Origin: Xiphydria camelus
Taxonomy: Eukaryota > Arthropoda > Insecta > Hymenoptera > Xiphydriidae
Assembly (NCBI GenBank): GCA_963678675.1
Contig: OY783200.1
Location: 570,501-634,500, forward strand
Direction of reading: 5' to 3'
DNA: 64,000 nucleotides
Position 1 is the first letter of the stretch. Every line of letters starts with the position of its first letter. Of this stretch, positions 49,990 to 62,500 are shown piece after piece. The notes beneath the pieces were generated by a model. That model was given only the letters and a program-made list of their open reading frames with translations. It was not told where the DNA came from and did not search any database. The translations under genes and the position numbers were made by a program.

Positions 49990-52900
49990 TTAAACAGCCC
50001 AAATCTTTATATAATCGATTTCAAGAGCGATGTTCTTCGATCCTTCTTCCTTCCAGGTTGGAATCCATTGGTTTTTTGATCTCCAGAAATTGAGCCTTGC
50101 CTGAACACAAACATACCCGACATAATATCTCTCGACAGCAGAAATCAATTTATCTTACCTTCGCTCCAACGTTCTTCCAAGGCTTCTGATTTCCATCGCT
50201 GATCAATTCATCGGGAAATACCCTTGCACCACCCGCCCCCACCCCAATGCTGACGTAGAACTGAAACAAAAGAATGCACGAATCATAGGAACAAATTGTG
50301 CATTAAACAAATTATGGATTAGGAATATAACAGTTACGTAACTTGTATTGTTATCCAAACGTTATATTTACGTTTTATATCGTATTCTCTGCCGAGTTAA
50401 TTATTTTCTACTACCTCCTGATCGAACGGTGCCATCCTGCTGATTGCCCTTGTCGAGTCCTCCAGCCAATTATTCGAATTGGGAGCTAAGCGTCCAACTT
50501 CTCGGCCGTCCACTTGAAACGTAAAGCCCTTCGACGACCAGATTGTGGTATACACGTGATAATTCGCCGTCCACGTTCCGCTAGCTTTCGCTTTCTTCAC
50601 CATTTCTTCTCGCACGTCCGTTACAGTCCCCGATCGAATGCCAAATTCCAACAATCGCCGGCTGAAATCCTTCGTGGGATCGTTTGGTATCGTTAAGTGC
50701 TTGTTACCCCTCGCCATTCCCAGGACGATTCGTCCACTTGAGTATCCTGGGCCGTACTGCGAATATCGAGGCTGCAACCACATTTCTGCAAACGTCCGGA
50801 GAAAAAATGTTTACATATGATCATACATGATTGAATATAATCGGATTGAAAATTGTCAACATATTGTTCATATCTAAATATATATAATCATATTTTCACA
50901 TAGGTATATGATGATATATGATTACATATGGAAGCAATATATTAAATATATCATATGTACCTGGATACAGCCAGTCGCCCTGGGGAAATTTAGCTCGAAT
51001 TTCGATCTTGCCATATTTGAAGCTGAAGCGCGGCTTCGTCACTAGGCGTGCCGAGATCACCGGGGTTAAAATATTGTAGGACGAAGCTTGTTGAGAACAT
51101 TCGTTGGGTATGTTACTGGTGCATCTGCGATAAAAAAGGAAAATATAATATATTTTTTTCCGGTACACGATTTCAATTAAATTTAAACAAAATTTCTTGC
51201 TGTACGTGAAAGTCGATTAACCGACGATAAACCAAATTACCTGGCAAGTTGAAAGTTTCCAAAAGAAACCGCACCTTCCCCATAATCGTCTTCTAAAATG
51301 CTCGGCGTAATTTTCAAAATTCCATTAGAGGTTGTTGCGCTTTTTTCATGATTATGATAGACGCAAAATTCGTAGTCCTGCAAAATGAGAAACGCTGGAG
51401 AAACTTGTAATGATTTTTCACACTTTAATCGACAAAATTATGATTATAAATACATATTGTATTATATACTAACTGGATCCAGCGGTATTTTAATTTCACG
51501 ATTCCAAATCGAATTGTTAATGGCATCGAAATTGTCTTCGAATATTAGTTCCCCTTGACAAGTTGAAACGCCATCTTGAATCGTAGTTTCGCTTCTCTCG
51601 CATTCGTTTTCAGTTTGTTCGGATTTCTCTGCATTTAAACTCGATTAAAATAGATTCCTTTTCGGAAAAAGATTTGACGAAGTTAAGTAGACAATTTTAG
51701 ATTGAATGAAAATCTGACTCGTTCAAAGGGGAACAGCGTATAAATCTGAATCATCAGCATTCGTTTGACTTTCATCCCCCGCGATTCTTACGTGCAGTCC
51801 ACGATCCGCCATCCTTGATATAGGCAGCTCCATTTACCTGGGCATAGAGCCAATAATTGATCACGTCTTGCGGATTAATTGTAACCTCCAGGTCTTCGAA
51901 AATCCAGCTACCATTTTCAGCTTGTCTCACAATACCGTTGATCGACCCCAATTTGTTTTTGGTGATACTTTCGTTGATGTTACCGTGAAATGCAAATCTT
52001 TGAATTCCAGGTTCATCTGAATGTTCGCAAAGTTTAAGTATCCAGCAATGGAGTTCATTATTCGAATATTGAAATTCAATGAATTGAAAATTCAATTAAA
52101 TTCAATTCGTTTTTACTTCATTTTATTAATAATAAAATGTTGCTAATTTTTAAAAAAACGTCCAATGGTTAGAATGATATTACGAAGTAAAAGTCTATGG
52201 TGAGGGCACAAAAATAATGCGCGAGTATATTTTTTACACTTTTTGCGACTCGAGTTTATAATTTTTCAAACAAATATGTGTATATTCGTATGTTTTCTTT
52301 TCTAAAAATACACCGTATTTTGAGAGTATCGTAGAAATATTTTTATGCACATTATACATCATGTGATCTTAAATTTATATTGGGAAAAAATTGAGTAAAA
52401 ATTTAGAGAGGTAGTCAGTCGTTCGCACATGAGGATGTGTAAATAAATAGTGAAGACGCGATTATATACCTACAATACGCAGTATAATTTCTATGTGATA
52501 ATAAGGAAGTAAGTACAGTGTGACGTAAGTGGTTGCGTGGCGGGTCAATATCCCGGGCGGTCACGAGAGTACAGCAGCACCGCGTGTCGCCAAAGCCAGG
52601 ATGGGTGACCGCTCGGATACGGATAAGAGAGACTAGTGAAGCATTTTTGTATATCTTTGAAAAAAGTTTCTCAGATGCTTCTAAAATGCTTTCAAATATT
52701 ATCGAAATATTATAATCATCAATTGAAATATCTTAATAATATTTTCAAGATGTTCTTCTCAGTATTCCATTCGGATATTTTATATTATATTAATTAACTT
52801 ATATTAATGATGGATAATTAAATATTAATTATTATTATAATTATTAGGAGTAAAGAATACGATTTTTGAAAGAATTTCAATCTCACCTGGTATGGAAACC

Positions 52901-53019
52901 CGAAATCCACGTGGTTTCAAAGCCTCTATGACAGGCACCGGTATTTCGTAAGCGAAAACAATATTTCCAATAAATACAAGAAGAGCACTAAAATGAAGAC
53001 GAGTCTTGGAAGAAATCAT
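49990..53019 (-). CDS. GNBP: Beta-1,3-glucan recognition protein (GNBP family, catalytically dead GH16)
   Basis: Exons (minus): 52887-53019, 51792-52016, 51474-51628, 51241-51377, 50961-51124, 50415-50785, 50159-50260, 49990-50100, all in phase, giving 465 residues. There is a signal peptide (MISSKTRLHFSALLVFIGNI...). The N-terminal CBM39-type glucan-binding domain has EALKPRGFRVSIP, FAFHGNIN and WIFEDLEV. A glycoside-hydrolase-16-like domain has [28 protein letters not shown] and a C-terminal DYIKIWAV. Where active beta-glucanases have the E-x-D-x-x-E triad, this protein has SSGRIVLGMARGN, so both catalytic glutamates are gone. It is expected in haemolymph, sensing fungal or bacterial glucans and feeding Toll or prophenoloxidase cascades. 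An alternative start 13 codons upstream (53058) would spoil the signal peptide. Confidence 0.9.
52526..52625 (+). repeat. Possible 5S-rRNA-like SINE fragment in GNBP intron 1
   Basis: The block GGATGGGTGACCGC (52599-52612) equals a highly conserved internal segment of animal 5S rRNA, and it sits in a locally GC-rich patch within AT-rich intron. The rest of a 5S gene is not present. A 5S-derived SINE head or chance are both possible. Confidence 0.25.
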
Positions 53020-53232
53020 CCTTCCTGTCAGTTCCGCACAAAGTACAGCGATTATCACGGCTTTCTAAGTTATCAGCGAGTCAGTGATAAAGGTCAAAAA
53101 GAAGTTGCAAAGCTGTAAAGTTGAACCGCGCGTTCGTAGGTACTTATATGTACGCTTTGGTGACTGCAGTACACTTACACCGGGGATTTTTATTTCTTCC
53201 CGCTGTTGTCGATACTGCAGATTTCTCTGAAA

Positions 53233-53277
53233 TACGCATGCGTCACCTGAAATTCCCGCTGCGATCACGTGACGTCA
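53233..53277. promoter_or_regulatory. Putative divergent promoter motifs, GNBP/frataxin
   Basis: Between the two start codons (609 bases apart) lie ACGCATGCGT (53234-53243), close to the NRF-1/Ewg palindrome. TCACGTGACGTCA (53265-53277) joins an E-box and a CRE. Such motifs are frequent at promoters of nuclear genes for mitochondrial proteins, which fits frataxin. Confidence 0.4.
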
Positions 53278-53628
53278 TGCATCATTTATGCGCTAATATT
53301 TTGGATTCTCGATTGGGTGGGGAATAAAAGACCGCAGAATTTGTCAAATTATTCTCATTAATTTTGTACTCAATTATAAATAGAAGAATTGAATTAGACG
53401 GGCTATAACCGAAATTTAGTCTCCAACAATCTTTCCAGGAATAAAATTGGCAACCAAAAGATAAAAACTTCGGTGGCCATTTTAAGTAATTACCGTCCCT
53501 TTCACAGAGATGGCGACGCAGATGCAGGCACACGTAACCGCTTCGACGCCTGGATCTACGGACACCTCGTTGGTCCATGGTTTCAGCGATTTGTTTGATC
53601 AATACATGAAAAAGCCGAGAAATTTATA

Positions 53629-55932
53629 ATGCAGTCGACAATAACAAGGATCGGGGCGATTAATAAATTGTCCGGTAACTTATTGACGAGCGAGATACGG
53701 AAAAGCTTCACTTGTCGGATCATATTATCGCGCAACAAATACGTCGGGGGTTATGTTTCCTTGTATCCGAATAAGTATTCGCGTAAATACGACGATGCTT
53801 TGCGTCACGTAACAACGAAAGTTCTGTACAGTTCGACCACTGAACCTACGTATTCGCCGGAGTTGTGAGTATTAATTTTTCTCTCGTTATTTATGATTTT
53901 TACTTGATTTGACGTTAAGAAAGTCTCGGACAACTTCCCCCTACTTTTAACAATATCTGGGATATCTTCCTCCGCCGTGGAAGCCACGCTTACTCTTTAG
54001 TCCTTGGCGCCAAACTATCGAGTCCCTTTATCGTAGGAAGAATTCTATTGTCTGACTGATAGATGATTGATTAATGAGGTGCGATGCAGACAAATTTCCG
54101 ATCGTTCGTCGTGGAACAAAATCAAGACGGTTGCGGGCTTGCGGGGAAGTTGGTTCTGTAACCAGTTAATAGACGGCGCTTGAGAAGCTCAGCAAGAACT
54201 TTGTAGCTGGTTTGAGCGCCGCCTGATGGGAAGTTTTATAGCTACTTTCCCCGCAAGTCTGATACCGCCACTCAATTCAATCCTAAGCAACGAATAGCGG
54301 TTTATTGAAGTACTGATTCCTAATTTTAACTCTTGACGGGCTGCTTAAGTTTGATTTAAAATTATAAATCAGTTCTTACATGTTTTATCTCTCCGAAAGA
54401 TTCTTCATTGAGCGCAACTGGGTGCAATAAAAACTCGAATTAAAAAGTTGTTTCGTTTTTAAAATTAAACAACCTTTATCTAAACGTTTTCTTGTATTTC
54501 GCATCGTTTTCTAAATAAAATTTGGATGAATCGATTCTGCTAAAAAAACCCATTCGAAGTTATATTTCAACACTCTTTGAGGGGCACTTTTTTCTGCTGA
54601 ACGGATCATTCAAATTATGGATGACCCGAGTGTGTTTTCGGGGTCGCTGATTACGATTTGGAATTGATTTTGGAAAAGTACGATTTTGGTAGATTAATTT
54701 CTGTTGCAAAAACTAACGTATTAAAAATTCGGAAAAAAAATATACGTTGAACTCTCTTTGATCCGCAAAGAATGTTTAAAATTAATTTTAGATTTCTAAA
54801 ACTGCGTATTTTTTATTCGATGGATTGTGGATGTGAATTAATTACGTGATTTACGAGAACTTTTTTACGTTTCATGTAAAATTAATAGTTATACGGTTGA
54901 GAAGAAATTAAAAATAATGAACACATAATTATCGTGATTAAACGATGTAAGATATTGAGAGTTCTGTGCAGTAAGTATTTTGTAAATTTTCTAATGTTAC
55001 ATGCAAAATTTATTCAAAATTAATCTTTGAAATAAAATTAATCAGCACTTCGATTAGAATATTTTTTTTTCAATAATTCAATTTTTTAATGCACTTGAAA
55101 TAGTCTATATAACAATAATGGAATGGTAGTATCGTAAACAGCGACAACGTCTATTTTATTTTCTTCCAAGTATACGCTATTTTTATTGACAGTACCTTTG
55201 ACTAAAAAATTTAGTTCTTTTTAAATTTAAACCAACACGAGAATGCTTCAAACCTTATTTTGCGGAAAAATGCACAGCGATATTTGAGAATAGAAATCTA
55301 ATTGTGCCGAAGAATAATGGATGTGTGTTTGACGATTTGAAATCATCGAAGCATAACGAGAACAACTTTCAATTTGAATTGTTCCAGGAAGCTCACTTCC
55401 GCGCTGTTCGAGCGAGTTACCGAAGACACTTTGCAATCATTGACCGAGTACTTTGAGGAACTCGTGGAAAAAGCAGCGCATTTGCAAGACGCGGACGTTT
55501 CTTACGGTGTAAGTTTGACTAAAAAAGAGTGTATTAAATTTTCTCTCTTTTTCAAATTTCAATATTAATAAATGAAAACAACTATTGGTAATCGTATGAT
55601 ATATTTTTTTTATCGCTAATCGTTACAAAAGATAACGCATATATTTACGCATTCATCAGGACGGCGTACTGACTGTAAAATTCGGCGATCAGTACGGCAC
55701 TTACGTGATAAATCGCCAAACGCCCAACAAGCAAATTTGGCTGTCCTCTCCAAAGTCCGGGCCGAAGCGTTACGACTTTTTAGACGGCAAGTGGATCTAC
55801 AAACACGACGGCCAAACGCTTCACGAGCTCCTCGATAAAGAAATTCCTGCGATCATCAGAGATCATGCGTGCTTCGACGGCTGTGCTTATAGCGGAAGAG
55901 AACAGTATGCCGATTTTGACGAAAATAAATGA
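53629..55932 (+). CDS. fh: Frataxin, mitochondrial
   Basis: Exons: 53629-53864, 55388-55508, 55660-55932, in phase, giving 209 residues (human 210). The conserved core is unmistakable: LQSLTEYFEEL, DVSYGDGVLTVKFG, GTYVINRQTPNKQIWLSSP, SGPKRYDF and LHELLDKEI. The first exon encodes a basic, serine-rich leader suited to mitochondrial import. The acidic ridge of helix 1 (FERVTEDTL, EYFEELVEKA) used for iron and scaffold contact is present. Frataxin speeds sulfur transfer on the NFS1-ISCU complex in Fe-S cluster assembly. AATAAA at 56120-56125 is the likely polyadenylation signal. Intron 1 (1.5 kb) holds an inverted-repeat element. The splice after SYG was placed to restore the SYG-DGVLTV reading. 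Confidence 0.95.
54126..54269. mobile_element. Inverted-repeat MITE in frataxin intron 1
   Basis: Left CTTGCGGGGAAGT and right ACTTTCCCCGCAAG lie inside longer imperfect arms of about 55 bases that also include GGCGGCGCT-like inner ends. It is GC-richer than the intron around it. Confidence 0.6.
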
Positions 55933-56119
55933 GCTGCGGTTAAGATCATCGATGGATGTTTTGCGTGATCACTGTATAATGTACATCCTTTTTTTTCGAA
56001 GCAATGGTCTGAATATGTGCATATGTCAAGCCATCAAAAGACGTTTTCACTGGCGGATGGGTACATGTGTAATTTGTATGCATTTTACGATTTTTAGAAA
56101 ATGTCGAAATATTTATTTC

Positions 56120-56125
56120 AATAAA
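56120..56125 (+). promoter_or_regulatory. Polyadenylation signal of frataxin
   Basis: AATAAA lies 188 bases past the stop codon, on the coding strand. Confidence 0.75.
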
Positions 56126-56265
56126 GCATTATGATTATTTTTCCAATTCATATTTCTTCATTGATTCCGCGCCCATTTTATCCTTTCATTGCGATGTGTT
56201 CGACCGATTATCGATCTGGATACAGTACGAAATGATTTCGACAATGTTACTTAATTTCTTCCGCT

Positions 56266-56530
56266 TCCCTGATGGATGAATTTCTTCTAAAAAATGTCTG
56301 CAGTAATTGGAACAATTTCAGACATTTTCATGGAAGTAACAGTGTCCGTTGGAGAACGTCAGAGAAATATAGAAAAATATCCACTTTTCTTCCATGCGCA
56401 AAAACTTTTCTAACAAATTCTGATAAACCTAGACGAATGTCTGGAGAAATTCGAGAGTGCTCGAATTACTGGAGAAAGCCTGAGAAGATCAGAGTTTCTC
56501 AGAAATTTGTCAGATACATTTTTCCATCGG
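56266..56530. mobile_element. TIR element family 1, copy 1
   Basis: It starts TCCCTGATGGATGAATTTCT and ends near TTTTTCCATCGG. The interior shares blocks such as AATTGGAACAATTTCAGACA and TTTTCATGGAAGTA with the copies at 57061, 59409 and 60484. It lies just before the next gene's start. Confidence 0.6.
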
Positions 56531-56575
56531 AAAATGAATGACGACTTTTTTTTGCACATTCGATAGATAGCAATC

Positions 56576-59500
56576 ATGGAGATCATCGAAGATGGCAACC
56601 TGGTGGATCGGGTTCGCATTTTGTTGCAACGCGACATGCAATATTACCAGGTAATCGGGACAGGGATTTTTTAAAAATATATCTGATCGTCAAAGCGATA
56701 GCTCTTTGTAGATCAAAGAATTGTACGTCAATTTGGAAATTGTATGTCAATAAGGAAAGTCAAACAATTCTTCGGGAGCCACTGTGTCTTCGAGTGAGCG
56801 GCGGCAAACTCGACTTCCCTCGTCACGCATCCTTCGCAGCGATTAAGATAGTAACTTGGTGGGAGACGGAATTCGTCGCGGCGTTCAAGCATTCTTCCGG
56901 TCTGAGTGTAGCGAATCGCAAAGATTCCTCTGCCGCGGAGTGCGAGGGAGTCGTTAAGAAGTCTCAGCCTTCCGAGTTCATTTTGCTGATCGTCGACACG
57001 TCGGAACAATTGTTAGGTGCGTAGATGTATATTTCATCCAATTATTATTATTAATGGATATCCCGATGAAAAAATTTCTCTAATAATAAATTTGCGAAAA
57101 ACTCTCAGGCGGAACATTTTCAGACATTTTCATGGAGGTATCAGAGAAAGTCAGAGAGAAATCTCCGAAAATATAATTTTTTTTTCACGCGTAAAAACTT
57201 TTCCAATCAATTCTTTCCAAGAGCTTTTCCAAGCTCTGAAAAATGTCTGACCAATTCTGAGATTCGAACTTCCATTGGAAAATTATCATTTCTGTAAAAA
57301 TAACTTTCTCTGATAAACTCTGATACTTCCCCGAAGATGTTTCAATTACTACAGAAAGTCAGAAAAAGTCAGAACTTTTCCGAAATTCGTCAGAGAAATT
57401 TTTCCATCGGGGTACCGGTGTAGTTTATCGGTTGAAAAAAAAAATGGCTTTTTAAGTAGGACGAAGCAGATGCGAATCTCAAAGAAAATTTAACATTTTG
57501 ATTGGTCAATTTTTTTATTCCCACATGCTTACAGATCATCTGCACACGTTAATCCAAGAAGCCTTGGATCACGCGGATCTGGCAGTATTGACTGCGACGT
57601 TAGGTGCAGCGGCTTTGATAAGGAACTGCCTCTGGTGTTACAATCAGCAAATCAAGGGAGAAGTTCCCGTCCAATCTAGGTGCGTATCGAGCGTTAACTC
57701 ATTTTGAAGAACTCGGACGAATCAAGATCTCAAAATTGTATCGAGTTACCGTGACGATACGATTGCTCGATTTCTTCTTTATCACAAAAGAAGCTTATTA
57801 CGATCGGAAGAAATGTGAAGAATCATTTCAGATGTAAAAAATAGCAAACGCATTCAGTTATCCATACAAACGAAGGAGATCCGATATCGATATTCACGTC
57901 TGATGCCTAATCATGCATTTTTCCTCATGTGTCTGCAGCAATAAGGTGTATAAATGCTACAAATCGTACCACGAAATGGCTGAAGCACTGGCAGAGAGAT
58001 TGTTGGACTTGCACTGTCGACTGATATCACTGTACATATTAAACGAAGCCGATTCCCTCAGTTGGCAGTGCGAGAAACCGTTTTTCGAAAACGAACGTTG
58101 CTCCTTCGTTATACAAATGTGGTGGCTTTATATGCAAGGTACATCGATGTATCTTGTTTCTCTTTTCGTAGTATACTTTTTTATAATTCAATTCCTACTG
58201 CGTTGTATTATTGCTCAACAATTACGGAGATTATTTCCAGGGACCAGAGCCGATTTATGGACAACGGTACCGCCCAAAATGGCACAGCGGGTCTTTGCCG
58301 GAATGCTCAACGAGTCTTTGTCCATCATCACTGCACGTTTCATACATGTGAATGCATATGCAATACCATCGCTACATTTGATTTAATTATTTTTTATTCC
58401 CTCGATGAAAATGTACAGGTGTAAGAATTCCACAGATTTGGTCAAAACCGAGTATTAGATTTTGTGACAATTTCCACAGAAATTATCGTCCGCATTGATC
58501 CGTCAATATTTGACATAATTTGACATAATATCATGAAACGAATTTTGTACGATTGTTGAAAAATTACATAAAAAACGCTTGAAGAAGTTTAACAGCATTT
58601 GACGATTTCTAATTAATTTTTTTCGTAAAATTAGACGGATTCTGTTGAAAGATGTGTCTGTGAAAATCGCCGATAACCGATAGAATTTGTAATATTCCTT
58701 TGAATTTTCGCAAATCGTATAGAAATTCATGATCTGACTATTCTTTAAAAAATCTGTATACTGCATTTTCATCAGGGTCGGTATAATTTTCATAAGAGCA
58801 ATATCATTTGTTCACTTTGTCTGTTTTTACAGGGAAGACCCGATCTAGCTCGATCGGAACAATTCTGGGCGGATGCCTTCAACGTTTTGTGCTGCACCGC
58901 CCATTTAGCTCTGGGCGCCTGCACCGAAGGCGACGAAATCATCGGTTTGCACACCAGAAAATTGTCTACGACAACGAGGGACATACATGCAAAGTGCGGT
59001 GAATTATTGGTCTGTTTATTGCTGAGAGGGGCGCCGCTCAAAATTCTGTTCCAGGCGAGTGAACGTACTTTTATAACGTGCCGAGGTGATGATCGGTATG
59101 AGGATAAATCGAACTCGGGGGATTTTTTATCGCAGACTTTTCGGAAAGGCTTGCAAAATCTGAGGATCCTGGAGAAGCAGCGCGGCCCCGCGCCTTGGAT
59201 CATAATGTGCGCGCCGCATCTGCTGCACTGGTCTTCCGAATTCGGGGTGGATTCGATGACCTTGGCCGGGGATCAGGCGATCGCATTGGAATTGCATTTA
59301 TTGAAGCTGCAGCCGCAGCCAAATTGGCAGCAACTGATGAAAGTAATCAATGATGAGGAACGACTAAAACCACTTGGTTCAACTATTTTTGAAAATATTT
59401 CGTTGCACTCTGATGAAAATTTCTGAAAAACCGAGATATTTCGACCCTTTTCTGACTTTCGGTAGTAATTGGAACGTTTTCAGGCATTTGCAAAAAAGTA

Positions 59501-62500
59501 TCGCAGCTTGTCAGAGAAATGCCGAAAAATATCCATTTTTCTTTCACGCCTAAAAACGTTTCCAACTCTGAAATTCGGTCATTAATTTGATAACGCATAA
59601 GTTCTGTAAAGATGCAGGCATTTTCCGAATTGTTCTTAATTTTCAAGAATATGCAGGTCGTTCCATATTTCAAACAAGTTTTCGCGCGTGAAAGAAAAAT
59701 GGATATTTCTGGACGTTTCTCCGACTTCCCTTGGAAGACTCTGAAACTCCCCCGTAAAATGTCGGAAAACGTTCCAATTACTCGGGAGAGTCGGAAAAAG
59801 TTCGAGGTTTTGAAAAATATGTCAGAGAAATGTTTAACCCTTTCGTATATTTCTCTCAACCCTCTCCACCCAATTTACAGACACGAGACGACGTACAGCT
59901 GCAGAATAACGCGTCGGCCTTCTTCCAGATACTTTCGATGCGCAACTACGCAGTAGCGAGGATGTTGTTCGGGATGTTGAGTCGCCAGTGCATCGGCTGC
60001 GTGGAGGAGATCAGCTCGGCCAAGATGAACGGCGCGAACGATTCGGATGAGAGTTGCGGGGGCTTCTTGTGCACCGGATACGCGTGTTACAAGTCGCTCG
60101 ACATCTCGCCGGCTCTGGGCCTCTACAGTCTGACGCACACCTTGATCCACACCGAGATGGATCCGTTGCTGGTCATCGTACCGGGACTCGGTCAGGACAG
60201 AGGTTGGACGGATTATCTCGACAGAAGACAGGTGAAGCGAATTCGACGGAAGAAGAGAAAGAAAACGAAAGAGAAGTCTCCGGATCTCTTTAATTCCTCG
60301 TCATCTCGTCCTCGCAGGTCTGGAACCAGGCGAGACCACCTTGGCTGAACGCCTTGCTGACGCCGCTGCGCTCGATGATGCTGCCAATCGTCGACACCCT
60401 TCTGGAAGCTGTGAAAGTAAGCGCGAAGTAGCGGAAGAGACCGGAAGACGACGCGCGTCGTTGTCGGCGAAACGCGATTGCGGTGCGAACATTTCTCGGA
60501 GACGTTTCTGGAAAACTCTGGGACGTTTCGACTCTTTTCTGACTTTCCGTGGCAATTGGAATATTTGCAGACATTTTCAGGAAAATGCCAGAGAGGTGCC
60601 CCATAAGTATCCATTTTTCTTTCGCGTGTAAACATTTTTTTTTTTCTCGAAATTTCGATAAACAGACGATTACCTGGCAAAATTCGGACGAATCCTGAAC
60701 AATTTCCGACCAACTTAAATTTCGTCATTACTTAAAAATGTATAACTCCCGCAAAGATGTACTTATAGAAAATTTTCCGAAATTTTGCAGAATTTCACTG
60801 ACCGTTTCACGTGTATGTTCGTCAATTTGCATTAGATTTTTTTCCACAAAAAGCACTTGCGCGTGACAGAAAAGTGCGTATTTTTTTTACATTTCTCTCA
60901 CCTTCTTCCTGATGTCTGAAAGTATTGTATTTCATTTACTGCGGAAACTCACAAGAAAAAGTCAAAGTTCTTCAGAAATCGGTCGGAGAAATTTCTCCGT
61001 CAGCGCGACATCGGGTACGTCGAAATCCTTGTCCGGAAATAACAAATTTACCTCAAATTCGCAGACGGGGGCCAGCATTTATCAAGCAATGTCATTGGCT
61101 TTGTCATGCCTGACAGAACTGTACGTATGCGTGCCGATGGGGGTGTTGCGCACGGCTTTTCTAATGAACGAAAACATTCCTGCTCATTGTCGTCCCATAG
61201 GCGGCTCCGTTCTGCTTCATATATTGTGCGCGTCTCTGTACTCTGTACTGCTGGAGGTATCCTCGTCGGCGACGACGACGACGGATACCGTTCGCGGCAA
61301 CTCGACGTGCTCGGCCGAGACCGTCGACGAGTCGGGCGCCGGTAAATTCGCTTCGGCGTTGACACTGGCCGAGGCGCTTTGCAGCATCGACGAGGACGAT
61401 AAGCACACCGCGCAGATCGACTCGTTGCTCGGTCTCATCAGGGAGAAGTAAGTCTCCGTCATGCATTGCGAAAATGTCGCGCCGTTCACAGCTAAATGTC
61501 GGATCTACTGAACTCTAAATTGCTTACGGGGTCGCGAGTAATTATTTGTTTATACGAATTTTCGTCTCTTCGAGGGATTTAGAACTGGATGGACTTCTTC
61601 TTTTCAGCGTCGAGTCCAAGGAAGCGAACCGTCGGAAAACGGAACCGGAAGACTTCCCGTGCACGTCAGAAGCTCACGCGGACGAACTGTTGTTCAGCGG
61701 TATCGGGCGACGTTCTCTGAAGGCAGGTTGCGGTTGTTTCTTCCAACGCTGAATGCGCATTTGCGCGACGAAGTTCTCGTTAAATCGGTGTCTATCGCAT
61801 CGCAGGTGGTCCACGAATATCTCGTTCGAACTTCCGATTCGATGTTGGACCGTTTAAAAGTGCCGAAGGGAGAGTCCTCGATGATCGAGGTTTCGTTAAA
61901 CGATCCGACAAAGCCGAAGCCACTTTTGTACACAATGTTCCACATCGAAGACACGGCTTTCGATCAGGTACCTATGCTGGTTTCAACTGCTACTGAGCTT
62001 TTTTTTTAAAAAGCTGGACGAGGTATCGCTTCGTTTCAAATTTTACTTTTTAAGAATTTTGATTTGTGACTTCGGAGATGTAATAATATTATTTTTAACT
62101 TTGTTCACTTTACATTGTTCGTTTACACGTTTTTTTTCATTTGTTTTACCCTTTGGTTTAATGATATTCGAGTTTTTATTATATTTCTTAACGAAAGAGA
62201 TGACTTATTTTTTTTAATGAGAGTTTATATCTTAAAATTAATGTTATTATTTCATTCGATATCAATATTTTTCATTGGACTTGTTTTTATAATAATATAT
62301 AGATAAGAATATTTAGTAAGAGTGATTACGTTACTCATGTGATAAATCGTCCAGGACAAAGTGTTCTACATCTCATTCAATCGAAACTATTTATTTGTAG
62401 ATCTCCAAATGAAAAAATTAGACTTATCCGACTGGATCTGATTACATAAAATTAAATCTAAAATATCGTACCTATTGCTTCCCGGGCGAGAAGAAGGATT

